64,000 nucleotides of DNA from Caenibius tardaugens NBRC 16725 (GTDB lineage Bacteria; Pseudomonadota; Alphaproteobacteria; Sphingomonadales; Sphingomonadaceae). The stretch spans positions 4,294,097-4,358,096 of the forward strand of contig NZ_CP034179.1 in the NCBI RefSeq assembly GCF_003860345.1, read 5' to 3'. Position numbers and translations under genes: made by a program. Below the pieces are notes generated by a model. The model did not search any database. It was not told where the DNA came from and saw only the letters and a list, made by a program, of their open reading frames with translations. Positions 16,856-24,845 of the stretch are shown piece by piece; the first letter of the stretch is position 1; every line of letters starts with the position of its first letter.

Positions 16856-18376
16856 TTACGCCACGCTGCCGCGCTGGATGAATTCAATGGCCAGAAGAAC
16901 GACAAATAGCCCGCCTAATGCCGCACAACCGCCCGCGAACTGCTTGTTACGCCGCGCTTGCAGGATTTTGACGGATTCTGTCGTCGTATAGGAAACGGTC
17001 CCGAGAACCGGCAGACCAGTGACCCGTTCCAGTTTGTTCGCCGTTGCGAAGGTAGAGCGCAACTGGCCCAGGGCAAATGCCGTGCCTACACCTGCGCCAA
17101 GCCCAACGAACAGCACACCCAGCAAAAGCAAAGGACGGTTCGGGGCCGCCGGGACACGCGGCGTGCTGGGCGGATCGATCACTTCAAACTTGATCGCGTT
17201 CCGCTCGTTCTCCACCTGTCCGCGCAGACGAAGCTCTTCCCGATCCTGCAGCAGTTTATCATATTGCTGGCGCAATACATCGTAATCTCGGCTAATTCTC
17301 TGCGCCTCAGCCGCCACACCCGGTTCGGCGCTCTGATTTGCGGCGATCGCCGTGATATCCGATTGCAAAGCCGCCTTGCGCGCTTGCAACGCATAGATAG
17401 TTGCCTGGCGATCGGCACGGATCGACACCAGCGAGGTGTAGGCCGGATTGGGCATCCCCGCATCGCCGCCCGTTTCCGCCGCCTGTTTCCGCAACAGGCC
17501 AACCTGTTTGACCAGAGCAATCACATCGGGATGACTATCGGTAAGCCCTCTGCCCCGCATCACGGCCAGATCGTTCTCGGCCTGCGCCAACGCGCCCCGA
17601 GCACCGCCGCCCTGCCCAGGCACCACGATTGTCCGCGGCGTACCAGCCAGTTGGCCATCAATGGCCGCAAGCGCACTTTGCGCTGCCGCAAGATCGGCCT
17701 CGACATTACGCATGGCATCGCTTGTGGTGTCGAGCTTTTGGGCCAACCCCTGCGCACCGCCAATCAATTGCGGATGCCGGGCTTCAAACGCCAGTCGCTT
17801 CTGTTCCGCCGCTTCCAGATCTTTCTGACGTGACGCGAGTTGCTGATCAAGAAACGCCAGTGTCTCACGCATCTCCCCACGACCACCGGCAAGGTTTTCC
17901 TCGCGGAAGATATCAATCATCTTCTGCACGATCTCCTGAGCCAGCCTCGCGTTCTCGGCTTCGGAAAAATCGCTACGTCCTGATTGCGCAGTGATTTCGA
18001 AGAGGTTTTCTTTTTCACTCTTCACCTGAATTTGCTTCGCCAATCCGGCAACTGCGGCTTCCATCTGGCGTGGCGACGTAATTTCATCGCCCATGCGGGT
18101 GGACCGGATGACCTTTTCGAGGTTGATCGAACTTGTCATCGTTTCCCGCACACGTTCGATATCGCGTTTTATGCTCCCCGATCCGATACCGACCTGCTGT
18201 GCGAGCACATCCTCGAGTTGCACAAAAATCCGCGTTTTCGATTCGTATGTGTTCGGGATCATGGCAACGACCAGCCATCCGAGCAGACACACCGCCCAGG
18301 CCACGCCCAACGCCAGCCACCTCCGGTTCCAGACCGAATGAAGCGCGGCCAGAAGCTCTTCGTAAAGACCGTTCAT
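16856..18376 (-). CDS. Polysaccharide chain-length determinant (Wzz/PCP family, XrtA-associated)
   Basis: Inner-membrane copolymerase of 506 residues. A first membrane helix lies at about residues 20-42, a long periplasmic part with coiled coils (residues about 150-400) follows, and then a second helix near PLLLLGVLFVGLGAGVGTAF with the nearby proline-rich PPSTPRVPAAPNRP. Unusually there is a third hydrophobic segment at the very C-terminus (GGLFVVLLAIEF). The kinase domain is not fused but encoded downstream, as in Gram-positive style split systems. It controls chain length and connects the synthase to the export pore. Confidence 0.88.
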   Translation of the reverse strand: MNGLYEELLAALHSVWNRRWLALGVAWAVCLLGWLVVAMIPNTYESKTRIFVQLEDVLAQQVGIGSGSIKRDIERVRETMTSSINLEKVIRSTRMGDEITSPRQMEAAVAGLAKQIQVKSEKENLFEITAQSGRSDFSEAENARLAQEIVQKMIDIFREENLAGGRGEMRETLAFLDQQLASRQKDLEAAEQKRLAFEARHPQLIGGAQGLAQKLDTTSDAMRNVEADLAAAQSALAAIDGQLAGTPRTIVVPGQGGGARGALAQAENDLAVMRGRGLTDSHPDVIALVKQVGLLRKQAAETGGDAGMPNPAYTSLVSIRADRQATIYALQARKAALQSDITAIAANQSAEPGVAAEAQRISRDYDVLRQQYDKLLQDREELRLRGQVENERNAIKFEVIDPPSTPRVPAAPNRPLLLLGVLFVGLGAGVGTAFALGQLRSTFATANKLERVTGLPVLGTVSYTTTESVKILQARRNKQFAGGCAALGGLFVVLLAIEFIQRGSVA

Positions 18377-18391
18377 TATCCCGAAACCACT

Positions 18392-19036
18392 TTAAAACAG
18401 GCTTTCAGGGATGATGATGACATCACCCGGCATCAGCAGGACGTTGGCTTTGCTATCACCTTTTTTAAGCAGGTTCCCCAGGCGGATATTGTATTCCTGT
18501 TGCTTGCCACTTTCTTTGTCGAAACGGATGAGCTTAGCCCGGTTGCCGGCTGCATACTCGCTCAGCCCGCCAACTGCGATCATGGCATCCAGCAAGGTCA
18601 TATTCGCACGATAGGGTATCGAGGCTGGCTTTTCCGTTGCCCCCACGACACGCACTTGCTGGCTGAACGTGCCCGCAAACTTGTTCACGATCACGGAAAC
18701 CAGTGGTTCATTGATATATTGGGACAATTGCAGGCGAATATCGTCGGCCAGCATCGAAGGGGTCTTACCCACAGCTGGCATGTCAGTGACTAACGGTGTC
18801 GTGATACGTCCATCAGGTCGCACTTGCACGCTCGCACCCAATTCCGGGTTACGCCATACGTGAATGGTCAGTTCATCAAGAGGGCCGATGACGTACTCTT
18901 CACTCGGGCCTTCCTGCAACGCAACGAATTGTGCGGGTGGCAACTGGCCCCCGCCCGAGGTTGCACTACATCCCGTCAGGGCGAGCATCCCGGCAAAACC
19001 GGCCATCAGCGTCTGGGAGAACCGGGCATTGTACAT
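18392..19036 (-). CDS. Polysaccharide export lipoprotein (Wza/OPX-like, XrtA-associated)
   Basis: Periplasmic/outer-membrane lipoprotein of 215 residues. The lipobox LTGC places the acylated cysteine at residue 23. A Poly_export domain (EYVIGPLDELTIHVW...VRPDGRITTPLV) is followed by one SLBB domain (RVVGATEKPASIPYRANMTL). It is short relative to Wza and lacks the extra SLBB and C-terminal helix, so it probably needs the separate barrel protein to cross the outer membrane. It is the first gene of the ten-gene operon. The start at 19036 has AAGGA upstream; a longer frame is rejected because the signal peptide begins here. Confidence 0.9.
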   Translation of the reverse strand: MYNARFSQTLMAGFAGMLALTGCSATSGGGQLPPAQFVALQEGPSEEYVIGPLDELTIHVWRNPELGASVQVRPDGRITTPLVTDMPAVGKTPSMLADDIRLQLSQYINEPLVSVIVNKFAGTFSQQVRVVGATEKPASIPYRANMTLLDAMIAVGGLSEYAAGNRAKLIRFDKESGKQQEYNIRLGNLLKKGDSKANVLLMPGDVIIIPESLF

Positions 19037-19156
19037 CGTTACGCGTCCTTGCGGCTTGTTAAGGCGGTGAAAACCAACCAGGAAATGGCTGGAATCGCAC
19101 GACTGCAGATCCACATGCGCTATGGCAAAAAAGGGTGAACAGACTATTAGCCTTCT

Positions 19157-19254
19157 GCCTCCTAATACCTTATTTCGGAGGCATATTTGCACATCGTCTC
19201 AAAATGGGACGATAGGGCCGAGACTATTCCGCTTCGCGATCAACGGATAAGCGG
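19157..19254 (-). promoter_or_regulatory. Leader/upstream region of the polysaccharide operon with three inverted repeats
   Basis: The 221-base gap 19037-19257 holds three short perfect inverted repeats: GCCTCC/GGAGGC (19157-19182), ATCGTC/GACGAT (19193-19213) and CCGCTT/AAGCGG (19229-19254). They could be operators, a leader RNA fold or a weak terminator for the upstream decarboxylase gene. No confident -35/-10 pair was found on the minus strand. Confidence 0.35.
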
Positions 19255-19257
19255 TCG

Positions 19258-20484
19258 TCACACCAGAATTTCGCGCGCTGGCCCCTGACCAAGAAACGTC
19301 GCCGGGCTGGCACTGGCGCCGTAGGCACCGGCGCAAAACACAGCCACGATATCGCCAACGTCCGCGCGCGGCAGAAACGCCTTGTCAGCCAGACGATCAA
19401 GCGGCGTGCAGAGGCAACCCACGACATTTACCTCTTCTGTCGCCGCCGCAAGGAAGTGGGTCGCAATGGCAACCGGATAATTGCGGCGAACCACTGTGCC
19501 AAAATTGCCCGATGCTGCCAGCTGGTGATGCAACCCGCCATCTGTAATCAGGTAAATCTCACCGTGGCTCTCCTTTCGGTCCACGATCCGCGTCAGATAA
19601 ACACCCGCTTCGCCAACGAGATAACGGCCAAGTTCGATGCAGAATTCAGTTTGCGAAAGATCATCCGGCAAATCGGCGAAGCGCTGCGCCAAGGCTGCCC
19701 CCACTTCATCGATATCGAGCGGGAGATCACCGGCGAAATAAGGAATGCCAAAGCCGCCACCCATATTGCAATGCTGCGGTGGAACCCCGATTTCATCGGC
19801 AAGGCGCGCTGCCAGCCCCAAGGTATTTGCCTGCGCCTCAATGATCGCTTCCGCGCTTAACGCCTGGCTGCCAGCAAAGATATGCAGGCCGTGCCAGTCT
19901 GCACCGGCCGCTATCAGCGACCGCACAAGAGCGGGTACCCGCTCGGCATCGAGACCGAACGGCTTCGCCCCGCCGCCCATCTTCATGCCCGATCCACGGA
20001 GTTCGAAATCCGGGTTCACGCGCACGGCCAGACGCGGCGTCAGCCCCACACGGTCAGCAATGGCCAAGGCCCGCCGTGCTTCCGATTCCGATTCGAGGTT
20101 GAGCACGGCACCTGCCGCTATGGCCAATTCCAGCTCTGCATCGCGCTTGCCCGGGCCCGCAAAGCTGACCCGACCGAGATCAACACCCGCAGCGCGCAAC
20201 AGTTCCAACTCACCGCCCGATGCAATGTCGAACCCGTCGACGATCTCATCCATTTGCTGAACTATGGACTGTAGGGGATTTGCTTTTACAGCATAATGTA
20301 TCTTCAGGCGATCGGGCATAGCAGACCGCAAAGTCGCAACACGCTGACGTATAAGGTCGCCGGAATAGACGAACAGCGGAGTATCCCCCGCCCTTTCGAC
20401 CAGGGCACGCACCGCGAGGCCACCGATCGTAAGTTCTCCGTTCGTGACGCCAAATCCTGCAGGTATCGGCCCCAGCGGCTTCAT
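19258..20484 (-). CDS. PLP-dependent decarboxylase, exosortase A system-associated
   Basis: Alanine-racemase/ornithine-decarboxylase fold enzyme of 408 residues related to diaminopimelate decarboxylase LysA. The PLP lysine is K67 in HYAVKANP; the phosphate loop is GGGFGIPY; and the second-half motif GCLCTPLDRL supplies the catalytic cysteine. Members of this family (TIGR03099-like) are found only beside exosortase A genes, and their substrate is not known to me. Its start overlaps the ligase stop as ATGA, so the two are coupled. True LysA is less likely because the substrate loop CESGD is replaced by CTPLDRL. Confidence 0.9.
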   Translation of the reverse strand: MKPLGPIPAGFGVTNGELTIGGLAVRALVERAGDTPLFVYSGDLIRQRVATLRSAMPDRLKIHYAVKANPLQSIVQQMDEIVDGFDIASGGELELLRAAGVDLGRVSFAGPGKRDAELELAIAAGAVLNLESESEARRALAIADRVGLTPRLAVRVNPDFELRGSGMKMGGGAKPFGLDAERVPALVRSLIAAGADWHGLHIFAGSQALSAEAIIEAQANTLGLAARLADEIGVPPQHCNMGGGFGIPYFAGDLPLDIDEVGAALAQRFADLPDDLSQTEFCIELGRYLVGEAGVYLTRIVDRKESHGEIYLITDGGLHHQLAASGNFGTVVRRNYPVAIATHFLAAATEEVNVVGCLCTPLDRLADKAFLPRADVGDIVAVFCAGAYGASASPATFLGQGPAREILV

Positions 20485-22007
20485 GTGCCCAACTCCTGTG
20501 CCAATACTGCCCTGTCGATCTTTCCGTTGGGATTAAGGGGCATAGCCTCGCGCCAGTGGATGTGATGCGGCCTCATAAAATTCGGCAGCTCTTTAGCAAG
20601 CAGACCAGGCAAAATCGCCGCCGCGTCGACCGCATCGGGCGCTGCGCGCACGATCAGGTGAATGGCCTGCCCCAAACGGGCATCGGGAACACCGATCGCA
20701 ATCGCCTCCGCCACCAATCCCGTTGCCCGCACCGTATCTTCGATCTCTTGCGGGCTGATGCGATTGCCGGCGCTCTTGATCATGGCGTCACGCCGTCCGA
20801 CGAAATAGAGCAAACCACCGGCATCACGCCTGACCCGATCACCCGACCAGACCGCCATCCCGCCATACGCGGAACCCACTGGTGCGGGGCGAAAACGTTC
20901 GGCCGTGCGTTCCGGGTCCTGCCAATATCCCAATGCGACGAGGGGACCGCAATGCACGAGTTCCCCTTCCTCCCCGGGTGCCGCGACAGCGCCATCATCA
21001 TTGATAACCAGCACTTCGGCGAAGGGGATTGCCTTCCCCATAGAGGTCGGGTGACTGTCAACCAGCGCCGGATCAAGGTACGTGGAACGGAATGCTTCGG
21101 TGAGGCCATACATCGGAAATAACGCGGAATTCGGAAACATCTGCCTGAGCCGCATGACCAGATCTGACGTCAAGGCGCCACCACTGTTGGTCAAGCGTCG
21201 CATGGCCACAGTTGCTGCTTCCGGCCAATCGAGCTCCGTCAACTGCACCCAGAGCGGCGGAACGGCGGCAAGCGTCGTAATCGCGTATTTGGCACATGCC
21301 TTCGTGACATCTCGTGGGGTCAGGTAATCGAGCGGAGCCACGCAACCGCCCGCCCGCCAGGTCGAGAGCAATTGATTTTGCCCGTAATCGAACGATAGCG
21401 GCAAAACCGCCAGCGTGACGTCATCCGCCTCCAGCCCGAGATAGTGCGCAACGCTAACGGCACCGAGCCAAAGGTTGGCATGACTGAGCATGACCCCTTT
21501 GGGGCGCCCTGTTGAACCGCTGGTGTAAAGCAAGGCTGCAAGATCCGCGGGATTGGCGTCCGAAGCTGGCAAAGCAGTCGCCGCATCCTCGACCTCGGCC
21601 CAAACATCCGTCTCTTCAGTCAACCGGCAACCGGCAGGAACGTCCGCTGTTTCCAGTGATGTGAGACGCGCGCTATTTCCGAGCAAAAGAGCGGCGCCAC
21701 TATCCTGTAAAATGTGCACAACCTGCGTATGTTTGAGCAAGGGATTGATCGGAACATAGACCAGACCGGCCCGTGCCGCCGCCAGAGGCAGCAAACATGT
21801 CAGTTCGCCCTTCGCCGCCCAACTTGCGACGCGCGCACCGGGTTCCGGCACTTTCACACGCAACCAACCCGCCAGTTTCGCTATACGCGCTCTTAAGTCT
21901 TGATAGGTAAGCGCCTTGTCACGCAGGATCAGCGCGAGGTCTTCCGCCTTGCCGAATTCAGCAAGGTGATCCATCGGCCTCGCATCGGGATCGAGCGGAA
22001 TTGGCAT
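20481..22007 (-). CDS. Acyl-CoA ligase (AMP-forming), exosortase A system-associated
   Basis: ANL-superfamily adenylating enzyme of 508 residues. The AMP-binding loop LYTSGSTGRPKGV is at about 160-172, MYGLTEAFRS is the A5 motif, GDRVRRD is A7, and the C-terminal lysine motif is LNPNGKIDR. It would activate a carboxylic or amino acid and load it on CoA or, more likely, on the acyl carrier protein encoded at 23053-23379. The start at 22007 is chosen for similarity of the N-terminus; ATG at 21974 with GAGG upstream is an alternative. Only 30 bases separate the chosen start from the divergent GNAT gene. Confidence 0.88.
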   Translation of the reverse strand: MPIPLDPDARPMDHLAEFGKAEDLALILRDKALTYQDLRARIAKLAGWLRVKVPEPGARVASWAAKGELTCLLPLAAARAGLVYVPINPLLKHTQVVHILQDSGAALLLGNSARLTSLETADVPAGCRLTEETDVWAEVEDAATALPASDANPADLAALLYTSGSTGRPKGVMLSHANLWLGAVSVAHYLGLEADDVTLAVLPLSFDYGQNQLLSTWRAGGCVAPLDYLTPRDVTKACAKYAITTLAAVPPLWVQLTELDWPEAATVAMRRLTNSGGALTSDLVMRLRQMFPNSALFPMYGLTEAFRSTYLDPALVDSHPTSMGKAIPFAEVLVINDDGAVAAPGEEGELVHCGPLVALGYWQDPERTAERFRPAPVGSAYGGMAVWSGDRVRRDAGGLLYFVGRRDAMIKSAGNRISPQEIEDTVRATGLVAEAIAIGVPDARLGQAIHLIVRAAPDAVDAAAILPGLLAKELPNFMRPHHIHWREAMPLNPNGKIDRAVLAQELGT

Positions 22008-22037
22008 GGGGCAGAGCGGCTCCGAAAGGGGAATGAA

Positions 22038-23030
22038 GTGATTGCAGTCAGCTATCACGACAGCATGGATGTCTTGCAAGAGGCAAAACTGACGCCAGAC
22101 GGACCGTTCAATCGCTTGGAATGGTTCAAGAACATCACTCAATTAGATGTAAATAATGATTTATTTCTCTGCGTGGCCAGCGGTGGAGAGGCAATCTCGG
22201 CGCTTCCCTTGCGAAAATCCCACGGTCGGCTGGACTCATTTATCAACTGGTATGCTTTCATCTGGCGCCCCCTGGCGAGTGATACCGAGGCATCACTCTC
22301 CTTGCTTCAAGCCTTGGCTCAGAACCTCCGCAAACGGGTCAGCAGGATTGTCCTGTCACCGCTCCCCGATGAAGACAACACTGCAACGATGCTCGAACAG
22401 GCCTTTCGGACTGCGGGATGGTTCGTCCAGCGCCAAGCTTGCGACATCAATCATGTGCTGCGGATAAATGGCCGGTCCTACGCCGCGTATCTCGCAGAGC
22501 GCCCCGGCACACTACGCACCACACTGGCCCGTAAAGGCAAACGCGTGAATGTTTCAATATGCAATGAATTTCAACAAGATATGTGGGATACATACGAAGA
22601 TATATATGCGAATAGCTGGAAACCGTCCGAAGGCAATCCGGCGTTTCTAAAACAATTTGCCCAAACGGAATCTGCTGCCGGGCGCCTAAGGTTAGGCATT
22701 GCGCATCATGATAATCGTCCGGTTGCAGCACAATTCTGGACTGTCGAAAACGGCACCGCCTACATTCACAAACTTGCACATCGCGCGGATGCGCAAAAGC
22801 TTTCGCCGGGGACGACCCTGACGGCCGCGCTGATGGAGCATGTGATCGATAACGACCGGGTCGAACTCGTCGATTTCGGCACCGGGGATGACACATACAA
22901 GTCCGACTGGATGGAAGAGGTGCGGCTCCGGTTTCGACTGGATTGTCATAACCCCACGCGTGTTGCGAGTTGGCCGCACATCGCACGCGCCGCGTTGCGG
23001 CGTCTTGCAAGCGGCACATCTGCTAGCTAG
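22038..23030 (+). CDS. GNAT/FemAB-like N-acyltransferase of the exosortase ligase-ACP module
   Basis: Protein of 330 residues with a double GNAT-like layout similar to FemAB/Acetyltransf_6 proteins. Recognisable are RTTLARKGKRV (acceptor/CoA helix) and the C-terminal VDFGTGDDTYKSDWMEEV, equivalent to the FGRS block of FemAB. The start is GTG at 22038: AAAGGGG precedes it by six bases, and the N-terminus VIAVSYHDSMD fits relatives; the ATG at 22065 lacks a ribosome site. Some stretches are A/T-rich compared with flanking genes. It may move an acyl group from the ACP to an amine produced by the decarboxylase; this is inference. Confidence 0.75.
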   Translation: MIAVSYHDSMDVLQEAKLTPDGPFNRLEWFKNITQLDVNNDLFLCVASGGEAISALPLRKSHGRLDSFINWYAFIWRPLASDTEASLSLLQALAQNLRKRVSRIVLSPLPDEDNTATMLEQAFRTAGWFVQRQACDINHVLRINGRSYAAYLAERPGTLRTTLARKGKRVNVSICNEFQQDMWDTYEDIYANSWKPSEGNPAFLKQFAQTESAAGRLRLGIAHHDNRPVAAQFWTVENGTAYIHKLAHRADAQKLSPGTTLTAALMEHVIDNDRVELVDFGTGDDTYKSDWMEEVRLRFRLDCHNPTRVASWPHIARAALRRLASGTSAS

Positions 23031-23052
23031 GGGGCGAAGCCAAGGGAACCAT

Positions 23053-23379
23053 ATGGCGAAAGAACAACCCATTCGCGACACATCGGATAAAAGCGCATCC
23101 AGCGTACCAGCCCTGCAAGGCAGCGCCACCGACGCGAGCCTTCGGCGTGTGCTGTCTGACGTTCTCGGTATCGATGCGGAAAAAGTCGCCGCTTTCACTG
23201 CTGAAACAGGGCTTTTCGGCCACTTGCCCGAGCTTGACTCAATGGCGGTTGCGACCCTTCTTACTGAAATGGAAGACCGGTTCGATATCGTGATCGATGA
23301 CGACGAGGTCGATGGCGAGTTGCTCGAAACCTATGGCGCGCTGCTCGCATTCGCCGAGTCGAAGCGTTCCAGGGGCTGA
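23053..23379 (+). CDS. Acyl carrier protein, exosortase A system-associated
   Basis: Carrier protein of 108 residues. Residues 1-28 are a polar extension rich in Ser/Asp; the four-helix PP-binding domain follows with the phosphopantetheine serine at S63 in ELDSMAVATLL. The typical surrounding acidic helix II (MEDRFDIVIDDDEVD) is present. AAGGGA lies just upstream of the ATG at 23053. A dedicated carrier beside an AMP-forming ligase suggests thioester-bound chemistry within this cluster. It is transcribed with the GNAT gene upstream and the hydrolases downstream. Confidence 0.9.
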   Translation: MAKEQPIRDTSDKSASSVPALQGSATDASLRRVLSDVLGIDAEKVAAFTAETGLFGHLPELDSMAVATLLTEMEDRFDIVIDDDEVDGELLETYGALLAFAESKRSRG

Positions 23380-23388
23380 ACGGCATAC

Positions 23389-24066
23389 GTGATTGCATCG
23401 TGGCCTTGCCCGACAGACACTGCCGAGCCGCGGACCGAATATGCATTCACTTTCGATCGCGGGCGCCCTGCCCGGCTCTTGATCCTGCCGGCCCTGTTCG
23501 ATGAAGGGCACAAGCTCCGGCGCCTGACGCTGGATGTTATGAGGCAGTTGGACAACAGCGGGATCGACAGTTTTCTGCCCGACCTGCCCGGTAGCAATGA
23601 AAGCTTGGTATCGCTCGGCACTGTGTCGTTGGCGGACTGGCATAACGCAGTTTCAAACGCTCGACGCTTCTTCGGCCCGACCCATCTGTTGACCCTGCGC
23701 GCAGGGGCAGTGCTGACCCCACCCGATATCACAGGATGGAGTTACGCTCCGATTTCCGGTGCGATGGCGCTCCGTCACCTGCTTCGGGCGCGCATTGTGG
23801 CCTCTCGCGAGGCTGGCCTGACCGAAACCATGGAATCCCTGCAAGCTGCAGGCACAGCAACCGGGATTGACCTTGCAGGCTATCGCATGGGGCCCGGCCT
23901 GTTTTCAGGCCTGCAAGACGCGCAAGCGCCACAAGATGGCAGATTGACGCCAATTGCCCAGGATCAAATCGGGGGCAGCGGGTTGTGGTTGCGGGCAGAG
24001 CCGGATGAATCCCCTTCGCAAGCCCATGCGCTTGCGACACTGATAGCCGGAAATCTCGCCGCATGA
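23389..24066 (+). CDS. Exosortase A system-associated hydrolase 2-like protein
   Basis: Divergent alpha/beta-hydrolase-like protein of 225 residues (TIGR03101-like). The strand-turn motif LLILPALFDEGHKLRRL is typical of the family. Where a nucleophile elbow GxSxG is expected the chain reads LTLRAGAVL, so no catalytic serine is evident. This may make it a non-catalytic partner or a differently working enzyme. The start is GTG at 23389, nine bases after the ACP stop, with AGGGG upstream. It overlaps the next hydrolase by four bases (ATGA), implying coupled synthesis in equal amounts. Confidence 0.78.
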   Translation: MIASWPCPTDTAEPRTEYAFTFDRGRPARLLILPALFDEGHKLRRLTLDVMRQLDNSGIDSFLPDLPGSNESLVSLGTVSLADWHNAVSNARRFFGPTHLLTLRAGAVLTPPDITGWSYAPISGAMALRHLLRARIVASREAGLTETMESLQAAGTATGIDLAGYRMGPGLFSGLQDAQAPQDGRLTPIAQDQIGGSGLWLRAEPDESPSQAHALATLIAGNLAA

Positions 24067-24845
24067 ACCGTAGCCACCTCCTGTTCGGGTGCGAGGGCGA
24101 ACAACTCGCGGGCACTCTCGATGCCGCCGTAGGGAGTGTCGGCCTGCTCATGGTTTCCGGAGGAAACGAACTGCGGTCGGGGGCATTCTCCGGACAGGCC
24201 CAGATCGCCGCCAAAATCGCCGCAAGTGGCTTTCCCGTCTTTCGCTTTGACCGGCGCGGGGTCGGTGACAGCAGCGGTGCGAATGGTGGATTCCGCAGCA
24301 GCGGGCCAGACCTTGCCGCTGCCCTTGCGCAGTTTCGCATCGCCCAGCCAAAGGTCCGCCGGATCGTCGGCTTTGGCATTTGCGATGCCGCCAGCGCGCT
24401 CGTCCTGCATGGCGATCTCAGGCTCGACGCGCTGATTCTTGCCAACCCCTGGACGATCGAGGATGCGGACGCCCTTCCTCCCCCCACGGCGATCCGTTCA
24501 CGATATGCGCAAAAACTGCGCAACCCTGCGGAAATATGGCGCCTGCTCACCGGCAAGGTATCGCTAAAGGGGTTGTTCCATGGCGTATTAGCGGCAATAG
24601 CTCCGCCCCGCCCCGTCAGTTCCCTCGCAGCAGAGGTCGCAAAAGGCATTGCAGCATGCAACGCGCCGGTTCACCTCCTGCTGGCTGGCCGGGACCGGAC
24701 GGCACAAATCTTTGAATCGGAGTGGCCCGCCGGCGACCCGCGCATTGCCAGATGCCCCAACGCGAGCCACGCATTCGCGGAAGAAGAATCAAAAATTTGG
24801 CTTTTTAATCAAATTATTGAGGTGTTGATCGCACAAACAGACTGA
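24063..24845 (+). CDS. Exosortase A system-associated hydrolase 1
   Basis: Alpha/beta hydrolase of 260 residues (TIGR03100-like). An oxyanion/early block is VSGGNELRSGAFSGQ, FRFDRRGVGDSSG follows, and the nucleophile elbow reads GFGICDAAS with Cys (C107) in place of serine. The late histidine is in NASHAF. A cysteine nucleophile suits thioester transfer or hydrolysis, e.g. release from the ACP. It ends inside the tail of the convergent RNA methyltransferase gene: the two overlap by 32 bases. Confidence 0.85.
   Translation: MNRSHLLFGCEGEQLAGTLDAAVGSVGLLMVSGGNELRSGAFSGQAQIAAKIAASGFPVFRFDRRGVGDSSGANGGFRSSGPDLAAALAQFRIAQPKVRRIVGFGICDAASALVLHGDLRLDALILANPWTIEDADALPPPTAIRSRYAQKLRNPAEIWRLLTGKVSLKGLFHGVLAAIAPPRPVSSLAAEVAKGIAACNAPVHLLLAGRDRTAQIFESEWPAGDPRIARCPNASHAFAEEESKIWLFNQIIEVLIAQTD

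Noticed and set aside
19037..19156. Sigma-70 promoter for the export operon
   Set aside because: Candidate boxes had poor matches and spacing; not reported as a promoter.
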